A stretch of 64,000 nucleotides of DNA from Buchnera aphidicola (Periphyllus testudinaceus) (GCF_964059035.1 NZ_OZ060380.1:310001-374000); one strand, 5' to 3'. Shown: positions 47,989 to 59,185, counted from the stretch's first letter. The notes: generated by a model not told the origin, from the letters alone. Numbers and translations: made by a program.

Positions 47989-48453
47989 ATGAAATCAATA
48001 AAATATAAAACAAATTCAAAAGATCTAAAAATTGCTGTTATCATAACAAAATTTAATGAATTAATAAGTAATATGTTATTAAAAGGATGCATAGAAACAT
48101 TAAAAAACAAAGGAAAAATTAATAAAAAAAACATTTCTATTATAAAAATACCTGGAGCATATGAAATACCACTTACAGCAGAAATAATTTCATTAAAAAT
48201 GAAATATAATGCAATAATAGTTTTAGGAGCTATTATTAAAGGAAAAACAAGACACCACAATTTTATAGAAAATTCGCTTTCATATGGAATATCTAAAGTA
48301 AGTTTAAAAAATAAGATTCCTATTACTTTAGGTATATTAATGACAAAAAATATCAATCAAACTTTAGAAAGATGTGGAATAAAAATTAATAATAAAGGAT
48401 CAGAAGCTGCAGAAGCTGCATTAGAAATGATTAATATTATAAAAAACATCTAA
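47989..48453 (+). CDS. ribH: 6,7-dimethyl-8-ribityllumazine synthase
   Basis: Penultimate riboflavin step, joining 5-amino-6-ribitylaminouracil and dihydroxybutanone phosphate. 154 residues (E. coli 156). IAVIITKFNELISNMLLKG, IKIPGAYEIPLTAEII, ALGAIIKGKTRHHNF-type segment with catalytic His, and ITLGILMTKNINQTLERCG are conserved. AAAAGGAA before the ATG. Order here is ribH-ribD-nusB, whereas E. coli has ribD-ribH-nusB. Confidence 0.96.
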   Translation: MKSIKYKTNSKDLKIAVIITKFNELISNMLLKGCIETLKNKGKINKKNISIIKIPGAYEIPLTAEIISLKMKYNAIIVLGAIIKGKTRHHNFIENSLSYGISKVSLKNKIPITLGILMTKNINQTLERCGIKINNKGSEAAEAALEMINIIKNI

Positions 48454-48501
48454 AATAAAAAATATATTAATAAAAAAAATCTTCTAAAGCGAAAAATTTT
48501 T

Positions 48502-49602
48502 ATGAATCATAAAATTTATATGAAAAAAGCAATTTTTTTAGCAAAAAAAGGAATTTTTACTACTTCTTCAAATCCTATGGTTGGATGTATTATAGTTAAA
48601 AAAAATATAATTGTTGGACAAGGATGGCATAAAAAATTTGGTTCTTCACATGCAGAAATTAATGCTCTTAAAGAATCTAAAAAATTATCTATAGGATCTA
48701 CTATGTATATAACACTGGAACCATGTTTCCATTATGGAAAAACTGGTCCATGTTATAAAAAAATTGTTAAATCAGGTATAAAAGAAATTTTTATTGCAGT
48801 TAAAGATCCAAATCCAAAAGTCTCAGGACAAAGTATAAAATTTTTTAAAAAATCTGGAATTATTGTTCATTTAGGATTAATGAAAAATGAAGCAAAAAAT
48901 TTAAATAAAGATTTTTTTAAATGGATGAAAACAAAAATTCCATGGATAAAATTAAAAATGGCTATGTCAATTGATGGAAAAATAGCCGATAATTCAGGAT
49001 TTAGCAAATGGATTACATCCAAAAAATCTAGAAAAAACGTACAAATACTAAGAGCGAAAAGTTCAGCTATTTTAACTACTAGCAATACAGTAATTAAAGA
49101 TAATCCATTATTAAATGTGCGATTTTCAGATATAAATAAAAAAAATAAATTAATTATTAAAAAAAAAAATTATATTCACCCTATTCGAATAATTATTGAT
49201 AGTAAAAATAGAATAAAAAAAAATCATAAAATAATACAAATAAAAGAAAAAATTTTTTTAATTCGCTTAAAAAGCGATAATAAAAAATGGCCAAAACATG
49301 TTAAACAAATAATTGTTCCACAATATAAAAAAAAAATAAATTTAATAAATTTATTTTATTTATTAGGAACTTTAAATATAAAAAATATTTTAATAGAATC
49401 TGGATCACTACTTGCAACATCATTAATTTCATTAAAATTAGTTGATGAATTAATTATATATTGCGCTCCAATAATTTTAGGAAATAAATCTAAACCAATA
49501 TTTTTATTTAACAAAATAAAAAAAATGTCTCAATCTAAAAAAATTTATTTTAAAAAAATTACTAGAATTGGATCAGATTTAAAATTTACTATTACTTTTT
49601 AA
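48502..49602 (+). CDS. ribD: Bifunctional riboflavin biosynthesis deaminase/reductase
   Basis: Deaminates the GTP cyclohydrolase II product and reduces the ribosyl side chain. Residues 1-~145 are the zinc deaminase (HAEINAL; PCFHYGKTGPC). The C-terminal ~220 residues are the reductase (KLKMAMSIDGKIADNSGFSKWITS, NPLLNVR, ILIESGSLLATSLI, ELIIYCAPIILG). 366 residues (E. coli 367), so both activities are probably kept. Between ribH and nusB. Confidence 0.96.
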   Translation: MNHKIYMKKAIFLAKKGIFTTSSNPMVGCIIVKKNIIVGQGWHKKFGSSHAEINALKESKKLSIGSTMYITLEPCFHYGKTGPCYKKIVKSGIKEIFIAVKDPNPKVSGQSIKFFKKSGIIVHLGLMKNEAKNLNKDFFKWMKTKIPWIKLKMAMSIDGKIADNSGFSKWITSKKSRKNVQILRAKSSAILTTSNTVIKDNPLLNVRFSDINKKNKLIIKKKNYIHPIRIIIDSKNRIKKNHKIIQIKEKIFLIRLKSDNKKWPKHVKQIIVPQYKKKINLINLFYLLGTLNIKNILIESGSLLATSLISLKLVDELIIYCAPIILGNKSKPIFLFNKIKKMSQSKKIYFKKITRIGSDLKFTITF

Positions 49603-49648
49603 AAAAATACATTAATAAAAAAATTATTACATTTAAAGAAATATAAAA

Positions 49649-50056
49649 ATGAATATATATCTTAGAAAAAATGCAAGAACATGTATAGTACAAGCGCTTT
49701 ATTCATTACAAATATCTAATAATAAAATTTCAGACATAAAAAAATATTTTTATAAAAAAAATAAAAAAAAAATAGATATACATTACTTTAACGAAATATT
49801 TACAGGTACAGCAAAAAATAAAAAAAAAATAGATATACTAATTCAACCATATATTATTAAAAACTCTAATAGATTAGGAGAAATTGAAAAATCTATATTA
49901 AGAATGTCTTTTTATGAACTTTTAGAAAGAATAGATATTCCATATAAAGTTATAATAAATGAAGGAATTGAAATTTCAAAAATTTTTGGATCTAAAGATA
50001 GCCATAAATTTATAAATGGAGTATTAGATAAAGCAGCATATAAAATACGTAAATAA
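49649..50056 (+). CDS. nusB: Transcription antitermination factor NusB
   Basis: Binds boxA with NusE (S10) for rRNA antitermination. 135 residues (E. coli 139): [82 protein letters not shown]. The core is intact and well conserved. Follows ribD as part of the rib-nusB group. Confidence 0.96.
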   Translation: MNIYLRKNARTCIVQALYSLQISNNKISDIKKYFYKKNKKKIDIHYFNEIFTGTAKNKKKIDILIQPYIIKNSNRLGEIEKSILRMSFYELLERIDIPYKVIINEGIEISKIFGSKDSHKFINGVLDKAAYKIRK

Positions 50057-50074
50057 ATATAATAAAAAATAATT

Positions 50075-50371
50075 ATGAAAATAAAAAAAACTCTAAAAAA
50101 AAATAATTTATGGAATAAAAAAATTGCTGTTAGAAAAGCTCTCAAAAAAGGTATTATATTAAATAAAAATCATTGGAAAATAATACATTTTACTAGAGAT
50201 TTTTATTATAAATTTTATATAAGTCCTTCTATTAGAATATTACTAACAGCAATTAATAAAAAAAAAAAAAATCAAATAACTAGTATTGATTTAATAAAAT
50301 TATTTAAAAATAATCCCTCAATTCAAATCAATAAAATATCTGGAATTCCTAACGCAAATAAATGTATTTAA
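50075..50371 (+). CDS. tusE: Sulfur relay protein TusE (DsrC family)
   Basis: Last carrier of the Tus relay, accepting sulfur from TusBCD and giving it to MnmA. 98 residues (E. coli 109); the N-terminal ~11 residues are shorter. ILNKNHWKIIHFTRDFYYKF, SPSIRILLTAI and the C-terminal ISGIPNANKCI match, with the reactive penultimate Cys at residue 97. 18 bases after nusB; convergent with cyoE, four bases between. Confidence 0.92.
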   Translation: MKIKKTLKKNNLWNKKIAVRKALKKGIILNKNHWKIIHFTRDFYYKFYISPSIRILLTAINKKKKNQITSIDLIKLFKNNPSIQINKISGIPNANKCI

Positions 50372-50375
50372 AAAT

Positions 50376-51263
50376 TTAAATATAATTAAAACAAATAAAA
50401 ATATTAAAACAAATAATATAAAATATAGAAAATTTAAAAATTTTTAAAATCCAATTTAAAGGATTTAAATACGTCTTAAATCCTTGAGAAACTAAAAATA
50501 ACCAAAAAAATCCAAATAATAAAAGTACTGTTAAATTTAAATCATTTAAATAACTAAAAAAACCAAAAATAAATGTAAAAAAAATCAATAAATTTATACA
50601 AAAATACATATGAGTTAATGTAGTTTGAAAATTATTTACAACTGGAAAAACTTTAATATGTGCTTTTTTATAATCTTTTAAATATAGCAAAGAAACTGAA
50701 TATGAATGAGGTATTTGCCAAAAGAAAAATATAAAAAATAAACATATTCCTAAAAAAATACTATAATGAGATACTGAAAAATAACCTATCAATATAGGAC
50801 AAGAACCAGAAATAGCTCCAACAATTGTAGAATATTGACATTTTTTTTTTAAAAAAATTGTATAAAATATAACATATACAAATAATCCAATACAAGATAT
50901 TAAATAAACTAATTTATTTACAAAAAAATATAAAAAAAATGAACCAATAAAAAATAAAAAAAATGAAAAAATAATTGATTTTTTTAAAAAACATTTTTTT
51001 TTAACTAAAACTCGATTCATAGTTCTTTTCATTTTTTTATCATTTTTTCTATCAAAAATATTATTTAAAACACATCCACATGATATTATGCAAAATAAAC
51101 CAAAAATCATATAAAATAAAATTAAAAAATTTATAGAATTATTTTTTAATCCAAAAAAATATCCAGATATAGCAGATAATAAATTTGAAAATAAAATTCT
51201 TGGTTTTATCAATTCTAAATAATACATAAGATCTTTTTTTAAATATCTATAAATATATGACAT
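50376..51263 (-). CDS. cyoE: Protoheme IX farnesyltransferase (heme O synthase)
   Basis: Makes heme O for cytochrome bo oxidase. 295 residues, UbiA-type prenyltransferase with ~8 membrane segments. YLELIKPRILFSNLLSAISGYF, the Asp-rich NNIFDRKNDKKMKRTMNRVL motif and WQIPHSYSVSLLYLKDYKKAHIKVFPVV are present. The ATG at 51263 overlaps the cyoD end by 17 bases; the ATG at 51227 (MYYLELIKPR) aligns better with E. coli CyoE and is an alternative. Last gene of the cyo operon. Confidence 0.95.
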   Translation of the reverse strand: MSYIYRYLKKDLMYYLELIKPRILFSNLLSAISGYFFGLKNNSINFLILFYMIFGLFCIISCGCVLNNIFDRKNDKKMKRTMNRVLVKKKCFLKKSIIFSFFLFFIGSFFLYFFVNKLVYLISCIGLFVYVIFYTIFLKKKCQYSTIVGAISGSCPILIGYFSVSHYSIFLGICLFFIFFFWQIPHSYSVSLLYLKDYKKAHIKVFPVVNNFQTTLTHMYFCINLLIFFTFIFGFFSYLNDLNLTVLLLFGFFWLFLVSQGFKTYLNPLNWILKIFKFSIFYIICFNIFICFNYI

Positions 51264-51576
51264 GATGATTTAAATTCCGCATAATCCAAACTGACCCAGA
51301 ACAAATAATTAAAATTACAGTAATAGTAAAAATTATTGAAAAAATATTCCAATTATTTTTATTCAAATCATTAAGATGTAAAAAAAATAATATATGTATA
51401 ATAACTTGAATTAAACAGCATATTGTTACAAAAAAATATAAAAAAATTGAAGACATAGATTTTATTGAAACTATTAAAAAAGGAAAAAATGATAAAATTA
51501 ATGAAAATAAAAAAACAATTATATAAAAAAATATAGTAGTTTGAAAAAAATTAATTAATTTATTTTTAAAAATCAT
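51247..51576 (-). CDS. cyoD: Cytochrome bo oxidase subunit IV
   Basis: Small membrane subunit aiding assembly around CyoB copper. 109 residues with three membrane helices: FSLILSFFPFLIVSI, VIIHILFFLHLND and ICSGSVWIMRNLNHHVIYL, matching E. coli CyoD (109). The ATG at 51576 overlaps the cyoC stop (ATGA), the usual coupling; the frame's upstream extension lies wholly inside cyoC. Confidence 0.95.
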   Translation of the reverse strand: MIFKNKLINFFQTTIFFYIIVFLFSLILSFFPFLIVSIKSMSSIFLYFFVTICCLIQVIIHILFFLHLNDLNKNNWNIFSIIFTITVILIICSGSVWIMRNLNHHVIYL

Positions 51577-52196
51577 TGTATTACTCCAAATAAATAAACA
51601 AAAGTAAATACAAAAATCCATATAATATCAAGAAAATGCCAGAAAATACTTAAACATAAAATTCGTGTATTAATTATTTTATTTATTCCAATTAAAGAAA
51701 TTTGAAAAATCATTAAAACTATCCAAATTAAACCAGATATTACATGGAAACCATGTAAAAATAATAAACAATAAAATGAAGAAAGAAAACCACTTCTAGT
51801 AGGATAATAATGTTTTTTAAATAAATGAAAAAATTCATATCCTTCTAAAAAAATAAAAAATATTCCACAAGAAAAAACTAAAAATAAAAATAAACAAACC
51901 ATAAACACATTATATTTCTTTAAAAAATCAATCGATATACTAAAAAATAACGAACTTAATAATAATATAAAAGTTTCTAAAGCTACAAAATTTAAATTAA
52001 AAAATTCTTTTCCTGAAGGACCTCCTGAAATATTATTAACCATAACAAAATAAACAGAAAAAACCGTAGAAAACATAATACAATCACTTAAAATATAAAT
52101 CCAAAAACCAAAAATTTTCTTTTTATTTATTTGTAAATTACTAGAATTATTATCTATTTTTTTAACAAATAATTTACTTAAAAAATTATTAAACAT
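51573..52196 (-). CDS. cyoC: Cytochrome bo oxidase subunit III
   Basis: Five-helix membrane subunit. 207 residues (E. coli 204): FGFWIYILSDCIMFSTVFSVYFVM, GPSGKEFFNLNFVALETFILLLSS, RSGFLSSFYCLLFLHGFHVISGLIWI and FWHFLDIIWIFVFTFVYL. The helix order and the helix-Glu ALETF segment are typical. Ten bases after cyoB. Confidence 0.97.
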   Translation of the reverse strand: MFNNFLSKLFVKKIDNNSSNLQINKKKIFGFWIYILSDCIMFSTVFSVYFVMVNNISGGPSGKEFFNLNFVALETFILLLSSLFFSISIDFLKKYNVFMVCLFLFLVFSCGIFFIFLEGYEFFHLFKKHYYPTRSGFLSSFYCLLFLHGFHVISGLIWIVLMIFQISLIGINKIINTRILCLSIFWHFLDIIWIFVFTFVYLFGVIQ

Positions 52197-52206
52197 ATTT
52201 TAAACT

Positions 52207-54192
52207 CTATTTAATTAAATTGTTATAATGAATTTTTTCTATTTTTTTTATTTTATTTTTTTTTATACAATATTTTTGTGGTTTTAAAAAACTTTTATAT
52301 AAAAAAATAAAAATAACACTTAATAGAGAAAATAAAAATAACCACCAAATATGCCAAATTGCAGAAAATCCAAAAATTAATAAAAAAAATCCAATTAGCA
52401 TTCCATAAAAAGTATTTTTAGGTAAATAAATATTTTCATAAGAAATGTTTTTCTGAATTTTATAATTAACATTTTTTTTTAAATTTTTTTCTTTCCAAAA
52501 AGAATCTCTACTATTTATAATTGGAATCTGAGAAAAATTATAAATAGGAGCAGGAGAAGGAATAGACCATTCCAAAGTTCTTCCATCCCAAGGATCTCCA
52601 TTAACATCTAAATTTTTTTTTCTATTTTTAAAAGAAACAAAAAATTGTATTACCTGTGAAAGAATTCCTAAAAAAATTAATAAAACACCTATACATGCTA
52701 TAGAAAGTAAATAATGAAATTCATAATCTATATTTTGACTTAATCTACGAGTCATTCCCATAAAACCAAGAAAATATAAAGGAATAAAAGCAAATAAAAA
52801 TCCAGTTATCCAAAATACAAAAGATATTTTTCCCCATTTTTCATTTAACACAAAACCAAAAAATTTAGGAAACCAATATGTAATTCCAGCAAAACAACCA
52901 AAAACAACTCCTCCAATAATAACATTATGAAAATGAGCTACTAAAAATAAACTATTATGTAAAACAAAATCTGCTGGAGGTAAAGATAAAAGAACCCCTG
53001 CCATTCCTCCAATAGAAAAAGTAATTAAAAAACCAATTGCCCATAACATACAAGAGTGAAAATAAATTTTTCCTCTATACATCGTAAAGAGCCAATTAAA
53101 AATTTTAACTCCAGTAGGAATAGAAATAATCATTGTTGTAATTCCAAAAAATGCATTTACATTAGCTCCTGCTCCCATAGTAAAAAAGTGATGCAACCAT
53201 ACTATAAAAGATAAAACAGTAATTGAAAGAGTTGCCCAAACTAATGAAGTGTATCCAAATAATGATTTTTTAGAAAAAGTCGACACAACTTCTGAAAAAA
53301 TACCAAATGCAGGTAAAATAAGAATATAAACTTCTGGATGTCCCCAAATCCAAATTAAATTTACATACATCATCATATTTCCACCCATATCATTAGTGAA
53401 AAAATGAAATTTTAAATATCTATCTAATGTTAATAATAATAAAGTAATAGTTAATACTGGAAACGAAGCGATAATTAAAAGATTAGAACATAAAACAGTC
53501 CATGTAAAAACAGGCATTTTAAATAATGTCATTCCTGGAGCTCGCATTTTTAAAATAGTTACTAAAAAATTAATAGCTGTTAAAGTAGTACCAATTCCAG
53601 CAATTTGTAAACACCATATCCAATAATCTACTCCAACACCAGGACTAAATTCCATTTCAGATAAAGGAGGATACGCTAACCATCCTGTTTTAGCAAATTC
53701 ACCTATTCCTAAAGATAAATTAATTAAAATAACTGCACTAACCGTAATCCAAAAACTTAAATTATTTAAAAATGGAAAAGCAAGATCACGAGCTCCAATC
53801 TGCAATGGAATTACTAAATTCATAAGACCAATAATTAAAGGCATGGCAACAAAAAAAATCATAATTACACCATGAGCTGTAAATATTTGATCATAATGAT
53901 GTGGAGGCAAAAAACTAGAGGGATTTTTTAAAGATGCTAAATATTGTTGAATTCGCATCATAATAGCATCAACAAAACCTCTAAATAACATAATAAACGC
54001 TAATATTATATACATAACTGCAATTTTTTTATGATCTAAAGTAGTAAACCATTCATTCCACAAATATTTCCATTTATTAAAATATGTAATACTACATGCA
54101 ATTGTTATAGAAACTAAAAAAATACAAATATACGTAATCATAATAATAGGTTCATGAAAAGGTATATCTTTCCATGATAATTTTCCAAACAT
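52207..54192 (-). CDS. cyoB: Cytochrome bo oxidase subunit I
   Basis: Catalytic proton-pumping subunit that oxidises ubiquinol and reduces O2. 661 residues (E. coli 663), ~15 membrane helices. [21 protein letters not shown] with a low-spin heme His, [17 protein letters not shown] with the CuB His and cross-linked Tyr, [10 protein letters not shown] with two CuB His, and [17 protein letters not shown] with the heme O and heme b His. K- and D-channel regions appear intact. AGGAAAA before the ATG. The best-conserved long gene in the window. Confidence 0.98.
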   Translation of the reverse strand: MFGKLSWKDIPFHEPIIMITYICIFLVSITIACSITYFNKWKYLWNEWFTTLDHKKIAVMYIILAFIMLFRGFVDAIMMRIQQYLASLKNPSSFLPPHHYDQIFTAHGVIMIFFVAMPLIIGLMNLVIPLQIGARDLAFPFLNNLSFWITVSAVILINLSLGIGEFAKTGWLAYPPLSEMEFSPGVGVDYWIWCLQIAGIGTTLTAINFLVTILKMRAPGMTLFKMPVFTWTVLCSNLLIIASFPVLTITLLLLTLDRYLKFHFFTNDMGGNMMMYVNLIWIWGHPEVYILILPAFGIFSEVVSTFSKKSLFGYTSLVWATLSITVLSFIVWLHHFFTMGAGANVNAFFGITTMIISIPTGVKIFNWLFTMYRGKIYFHSCMLWAIGFLITFSIGGMAGVLLSLPPADFVLHNSLFLVAHFHNVIIGGVVFGCFAGITYWFPKFFGFVLNEKWGKISFVFWITGFLFAFIPLYFLGFMGMTRRLSQNIDYEFHYLLSIACIGVLLIFLGILSQVIQFFVSFKNRKKNLDVNGDPWDGRTLEWSIPSPAPIYNFSQIPIINSRDSFWKEKNLKKNVNYKIQKNISYENIYLPKNTFYGMLIGFFLLIFGFSAIWHIWWLFLFSLLSVIFIFLYKSFLKPQKYCIKKNKIKKIEKIHYNNLIK

Positions 54193-54266
54193 AAAATTTT
54201 CCTAATGTTTTAAAGTTAAAATAAAAAAATTATTAATATTTAACAAAAAATTTAAATTAAAAAATA

Positions 54267-55097
54267 TTAATTTCCTTTTTTAATATATTTTTCAATTAAA
54301 AATAAATCATCATAAGAAAAATATTTTTTAAATTTATTTTTATAAATTTTTTTAAAATCATTAAAATTTAATATTTTTTTTCCAATTTTTTTTACTTTTT
54401 TAACCCAAGAACTAAAAAAATTATAATCTGTAGTAGAAATTACTTTAAACTTCATATCTGAAAAACCAGATCCACTATAATTTGAAGAAATTCCTTTATA
54501 AATACCAGGAAAATTTGAAATTAAATTAAGTTTAGAAGTCATTCCTGGCATGGAATATATTTGACTACCTAAAGATGGTATAAAAAAAGAATTCATCACC
54601 GAATTTGAAGTAATATAAAATTCTATTGGAGAATTAGTAGGTATAACTAATTCATTTATTGTTATAATTTTTTGTTCAGGATAAATAAATAACCATTTCC
54701 AATTTAAAGATATAACTTCAATTTTAATAGGAGAAACATTTTTTGTTAAAGGTTTTCTTGGATCTAAATTATGTGTTTCTTTCCATGATAAAATAGATAA
54801 AAAAAAGATAATTAAAATAGGAACGCCCCAAGAAAATCCTTCTATTATATATGAATGATTCCAATTTGGATCATAATCTTTATTTTTTGATGTATGACGA
54901 TATTTATAAGAAAAAAACAAAGTCATAAAAATTACTGGAATAATAATTACTAACATTAAAAAAAAAGAAAGTAATATTAAATTTCTTTGTTTTAAAGCAA
55001 CCATCCCTGAAGGAAAAAATATTCCTTCATGACAACCACTTAAAAAAGACGTTAAAAAAAAGATTAAAAAAAACTTTTTATATTTAAAAAAATTCAT
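54267..55097 (-). CDS. cyoA: Cytochrome bo oxidase subunit II (lipoprotein)
   Basis: Quinol oxidase subunit II. Residues 1-21 form a lipoprotein signal ending FLSGC with the lipidated Cys at 22; two membrane helices follow and then a cupredoxin-like domain without a CuA site (WNHSYIIEGFSWGVPILIIFFL, VISLNWKWLFIYPEQ, SVMNSFFIPSLGSQIYSMPGM, YSGSGFSDMKFKVIS). ATG at 55097 is chosen: GAGGT lies 5 bases upstream. 276 residues, shorter than E. coli (315) at the C-terminus. First gene of cyoABCDE. Confidence 0.97.
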   Translation of the reverse strand: MNFFKYKKFFLIFFLTSFLSGCHEGIFFPSGMVALKQRNLILLSFFLMLVIIIPVIFMTLFFSYKYRHTSKNKDYDPNWNHSYIIEGFSWGVPILIIFFLSILSWKETHNLDPRKPLTKNVSPIKIEVISLNWKWLFIYPEQKIITINELVIPTNSPIEFYITSNSVMNSFFIPSLGSQIYSMPGMTSKLNLISNFPGIYKGISSNYSGSGFSDMKFKVISTTDYNFFSSWVKKVKKIGKKILNFNDFKKIYKNKFKKYFSYDDLFLIEKYIKKGN

Positions 55098-55129
55098 GAT
55101 AAACCTCAAAAATTCAAAAATATCTTTTT

Positions 55130-55158
55130 ATTATATGAATAAAATATATTTTAATAAA
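55130..55158 (-). promoter_or_regulatory. Candidate promoter of the cyo operon
   Basis: Minus strand TATAAT (55135-55130) with TTTATT (55158-55153) 17 bases upstream; the -10 is 32 bases before the cyoA ATG. A perfect -10 with a weak -35 in a highly A/T region. Confidence 0.4.
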
Positions 55159-55347
55159 AAATTTTTTATTAATAATATATTTTAAATAAAAATTTATATT
55201 TTTTAAATAAATTATATAAATATTAAAATATATTGTAATATTATAATTATAAAAAATTTAAAATTTATAATTATTTAAAAAAAAATTTATTAATAATTTA
55301 TAGTAATATAATAAAATTTTTCTTCCAAAAAAAAAAAATATTAAAAA

Positions 55348-55653
55348 ATGAAAAAATATATAAAAGAAATATTAAATAAAAAAATAAAAATAGAATATAT
55401 TAAAATATATAATATAAGTCATATTCATAAAAAATTTGGAAAAAAAAATTCTCATTTTAAAATAATTATTGTAAGTAATGATTTTTTAAAAATAAATATA
55501 TTAAGAAGACACCAAATAATTTATAATATTTTATTTAAAAAAAATAAAAAAAAAATATATGGAATAGAAATTTTTACCTATACTAAAAAAGAATGGAAAA
55601 AAAATAAAAAAAATTGTTATTCTATAAAATGTATTAAAAAAATTATAAAATAA
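55348..55653 (+). CDS. bolA: BolA family protein
   Basis: BolA works with monothiol glutaredoxin in Fe-S handling and has been described as a morphogene regulator. 101 residues (E. coli 105): NSHFKIIIVSNDFLKINILRRHQIIYNILF carries the conserved RRHQ/RHRMIY His, and GIEIFTYTKKEW follows. Immediately before tig as in E. coli; divergent from cyoA across a ~250-base A/T spacer. Confidence 0.9.
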   Translation: MKKYIKEILNKKIKIEYIKIYNISHIHKKFGKKNSHFKIIIVSNDFLKINILRRHQIIYNILFKKNKKKIYGIEIFTYTKKEWKKNKKNCYSIKCIKKIIK

Positions 55654-55712
55654 TAATATTTTATTAAAAAAAAATATAAAAATTTTTAAAATAAAAAAAA
55701 ATAGAGGTAAAT

Positions 55713-57002
55713 GTGAATTCTATTGTATTAAATAAAAACTTAAAAAAAATAGAAATAAATAATACATTATCATCAAAAATTATAGAAAAAAAAGTAAAAA
55801 AAAAATTATTATTTCTTCAAAAAACAAAAATTATTAATGGTTTTCGTCGAGGTCATATACCAATAAAATTAATTAAAGAAAAATTTGAAAAAAATATTAC
55901 ACAAGAAATTTTAAAAGAAATAATATATAAAAATTTTTTAAAAGAAATTCAAAAAAAAAATATAAAAATATATAAAAACGTTCAATACTTTTTAAAAAAA
56001 TATAAAAAAGGAAAAAATTTTAATTATAAAATTCAATTTGATTCTATAAAAAATTTATTACAAGAAAAATTAAAATTAATAAAAATTAATAAATTAAAAA
56101 TAAAAATAACAAATAAAGATGTTAATAAAGTACTATTAAACTTTCAAAAAAATATTTCTAATTGGACAACAAAAAAAACAAAAATTCTAGAAAATGATAA
56201 AATAAATATAAAATTTAAATTAATATCAGAAAATAAAAAAAATACTATTAAAAATGATAATTTTGTAATATTTGTTAACAAAAATTTTTTATTTAAAAAA
56301 ATATATAAAAAAATAATTGGAAAAAAAAAAAATGATCTCATTATCACTCATATAACATTTTCTAAATACCATCCATATAAAAAAATTTCTTTATTTAAAA
56401 AATGTAAATTACTAATAAAAATATTAAAAGTACAAGAAAAAAAAATACAAAATATAGATTTTAAAAAAATTAAAAATCTAGGAATCAAAGAAAAAAATGT
56501 TCAAGATATAAAAAAAAATATTTATTTACAATTAAAAAAAGAATCAAAAAAAATTACTTATGAAAATTTAAAAAATAAATTTATTAAAAAATGGATAAAA
56601 ATTTGTAAAAAAAAATTTTCTAATTTAAAAAAAATGAAAGTTATTAAAAATATAAAAAAATATAATTTATTAAAATGGAAAAAAAACAAAAATATATTTT
56701 TTAAAAAACATAATAAAAACATTAAAAAAGAATCAAAAAAAATATTAAAAATAAATTATTTAATAAATAAAATAATTAAACAAGAATCTCTTTCTATTAG
56801 TAATAAATCAATAAAAAAAATATTTAAACAATTTAAACAAAACAACTATGAAACTCAAAAAAAACATAAAATTTTAAATAAAATAAAAAAATTTATGTTA
56901 ACAGAACAAGCATTTAATTTTATTTTTAATAATATAATAATTAAAGAAAAAAGATGCACGTTTAGAAAAGCTTTTAAAAAAACAAAAAATGTAAAATTAT
57001 AA
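55713..57002 (+). CDS. tig: Trigger factor
   Basis: Ribosome-bound chaperone. Begins at GTG (55713), with AGAGGTAA just upstream. 429 residues (E. coli 432). The ribosome-binding signature reads INGFRRGHIPIKLIKEKF (E. coli GFRKGKVP). The PPIase domain (residues ~160-245) is diverged and the C-terminal chaperone arms are Lys-rich with little identity, though length is kept. Position bolA-tig-clpP confirms it. Confidence 0.93.
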   Translation: MNSIVLNKNLKKIEINNTLSSKIIEKKVKKKLLFLQKTKIINGFRRGHIPIKLIKEKFEKNITQEILKEIIYKNFLKEIQKKNIKIYKNVQYFLKKYKKGKNFNYKIQFDSIKNLLQEKLKLIKINKLKIKITNKDVNKVLLNFQKNISNWTTKKTKILENDKINIKFKLISENKKNTIKNDNFVIFVNKNFLFKKIYKKIIGKKKNDLIITHITFSKYHPYKKISLFKKCKLLIKILKVQEKKIQNIDFKKIKNLGIKEKNVQDIKKNIYLQLKKESKKITYENLKNKFIKKWIKICKKKFSNLKKMKVIKNIKKYNLLKWKKNKNIFFKKHNKNIKKESKKILKINYLINKIIKQESLSISNKSIKKIFKQFKQNNYETQKKHKILNKIKKFMLTEQAFNFIFNNIIIKEKRCTFRKAFKKTKNVKL

Positions 57003-57074
57003 AAAAAATAAAAAACTATAAAAAATATTTTATATAATTAATTTATACTTCAATAAAAAAATCAGAGAACAACA

Positions 57075-57695
57075 ATGACATACAAAAAAAAATATAATCC
57101 AATTACAAATCAAAACTTAATTCCTATAGTAGTAGAAAAAACATATTCAGGAGAAAGATCGTTTGATATTTATTCTCGTTTATTAAGAGAAAGAATAATA
57201 TTTTTAACAGGAGAAATTAATGATAATTTATCTAATTTAATTGTTGCTCAATTATTATTTTTAGAATCTGAAGATATTACAAAAGATATATTTCTATATA
57301 TAAATTCTCCTGGAGGAATTATATCTTCTGGATTATCAATATACGATACTATAAAATTTATTAAACCAAACGTAAATACTATATGTATAGGACAAGCTTC
57401 TTCTATGGCTGCAATTATTTTATCTTCCGGAAAAAAAGGAAAAAGATTTAGTTTACCAAATTCAAGAATTATGATACACCAACCTTTAGGAGGATATAAA
57501 GGACAAGCATCAGATATTCAAATACATGCAATTGAAATGAATAAAATAAAAAAAAAAATAAATAAAATACTATCTCTTCATACAAAAAAAAATATCAAAC
57601 AAATAGAAAAAGATACTGAAAGAGATTGTTTTTTTTCTGCAAAAGAAGCTCTTTCATACGGATTAATTGATTCAATATTACAGAATAAAAAATAA
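57075..57695 (+). CDS. clpP: ATP-dependent Clp protease proteolytic subunit
   Basis: Serine protease barrel working with ClpX. 206 residues (E. coli 207). Catalytic triad S110 (GQASSMAA), H135 (MIHQPLGG) and D184 (DTERD) all present; [18 protein letters not shown] matches the family. Followed by clpX after 68 bases. Confidence 0.98.
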   Translation: MTYKKKYNPITNQNLIPIVVEKTYSGERSFDIYSRLLRERIIFLTGEINDNLSNLIVAQLLFLESEDITKDIFLYINSPGGIISSGLSIYDTIKFIKPNVNTICIGQASSMAAIILSSGKKGKRFSLPNSRIMIHQPLGGYKGQASDIQIHAIEMNKIKKKINKILSLHTKKNIKQIEKDTERDCFFSAKEALSYGLIDSILQNKK

Positions 57696-57763
57696 AATTT
57701 TAAAATAAAATAAGAATTATTTTTTTAAAAAAAAATATTTTAATGTATGATTAGAGGTATTAA

Positions 57764-59014
57764 ATGACAAATAAAAAAAAACAAAATAATAACAAATTAT
57801 ACTGTTCTTTTTGTAAAAAAAATCAAAATGAAGTAAAAAAAATTATAGTAGGTTCTGCTGCATATATTTGCGATCAATGTATTAATTTATGTAATAATAT
57901 TATTAATGAAGAAAAAAATAAACAATCATTTATTTTTAAAAAATATGAAGAACTACCTAAACCAAATCAAATAAAAAAAAAATTAGACGATTACGTAATA
58001 GGTCAAAATAAATCAAAAAAAATATTATCCGTCGCTGTATATAATCATTACAAACGTTTATATAAAAAAAATCAATCAAATACAAATTCTATAGAACTTG
58101 GAAAAAGTAACATTTTACTTATAGGACCAACAGGAAGCGGAAAAACATTACTTGCAGAAACATTAGCTAAAACATTAAATGTTCCATTTTCTATTTCAGA
58201 TGCAACAACTTTAACAGAAGCAGGATATGTTGGAGAAGATGTAGAAAACATTGTACAAAAACTACTTCAAAAATGTGATTATAATGTTGAAAAAGCGCAA
58301 ACTGGAATAATTTATATAGATGAAATTGATAAAATATCTAGAAAATCTAATAATTTATCTATCACTAGAGATGTTTCTGGAGAAGGAGTTCAACAATCAT
58401 TATTAAAAATAATAGAAGGAACAATAGCATCAGTGCCTCCTAATGGAGGAAGAAAACACCCTCAACAAGAACTTATACAAATAGATACATCTAAAATATT
58501 ATTTATATGTGGTGGAACTTTTTCAGGTCTTAAAAAAATTATTTCTCAAAGAATAAACAAAAGTTCAAAAATAGGATTTTTAAAAAATACACAAAAAAAA
58601 ATGTTACAAAAAAAAAATTTAGAACAACTAGAACCAGAAGATCTAATAAAATTTGGATTAATACCAGAATTTATAGGAAGATTACCAATAATAACAACAT
58701 TATTTTCTTTAAACAAACAAGAACTAATAAAAATTCTATGCAAACCTAAAAACGCATTAATTAAACAATATAAAGAATTATTTAGAATGGATGGAGTAAA
58801 ACTACAATTTTGTAAAAAATCAATTCAACAAATAGCAGAAAAATCTATATTAAAAAAATCAGGAGCAAGAGGTTTAAGAACTATATTAGAAAAAATATTA
58901 CTAGAAACAATGTATAATTTACCATCTATTCCAAATGTAGATAAAGTTATTATAAATGAATCAACAATTTTAAAAAATACTTCTCCTCAAATTTTGTTAA
59001 AGAAAACATTTTAA
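57764..59014 (+). CDS. clpX: ATP-dependent Clp protease ATP-binding subunit ClpX
   Basis: AAA+ unfoldase feeding ClpP. 416 residues (E. coli 424). N-terminal C4 zinc finger (CSFCKKN...CDQCINLC), Walker A GPTGSGKT at 121-128, [17 protein letters not shown] pore-loop region, Walker [11 protein letters not shown], sensor regions [19 protein letters not shown] and [10 protein letters not shown], and [18 protein letters not shown] binding site before the ATG. Confidence 0.98.
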   Translation: MTNKKKQNNNKLYCSFCKKNQNEVKKIIVGSAAYICDQCINLCNNIINEEKNKQSFIFKKYEELPKPNQIKKKLDDYVIGQNKSKKILSVAVYNHYKRLYKKNQSNTNSIELGKSNILLIGPTGSGKTLLAETLAKTLNVPFSISDATTLTEAGYVGEDVENIVQKLLQKCDYNVEKAQTGIIYIDEIDKISRKSNNLSITRDVSGEGVQQSLLKIIEGTIASVPPNGGRKHPQQELIQIDTSKILFICGGTFSGLKKIISQRINKSSKIGFLKNTQKKMLQKKNLEQLEPEDLIKFGLIPEFIGRLPIITTLFSLNKQELIKILCKPKNALIKQYKELFRMDGVKLQFCKKSIQQIAEKSILKKSGARGLRTILEKILLETMYNLPSIPNVDKVIINESTILKNTSPQILLKKTF

Positions 59015-59185
59015 AACTTTAAAAATTTTTGTTGAAAAAAAATAAAAAATATATAATTAATTTAATAAATACTAAAAATTTTTATTCTAATATAAATAAA
59101 ATTTTTTTCTATTTCTTTTATTTTTTTAATTAATTTCATACTTAAATAAAATTTTTTTAAATATATAAATAAAGAGAAATATTAT

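Noticed and set aside
47904..48356. 150-codon minus-strand open frame over ribH
   Set aside because: Hydrophobic shadow of a well-conserved gene; no ribosome binding site or family similarity. A/T-rich coding DNA gives such frames often.
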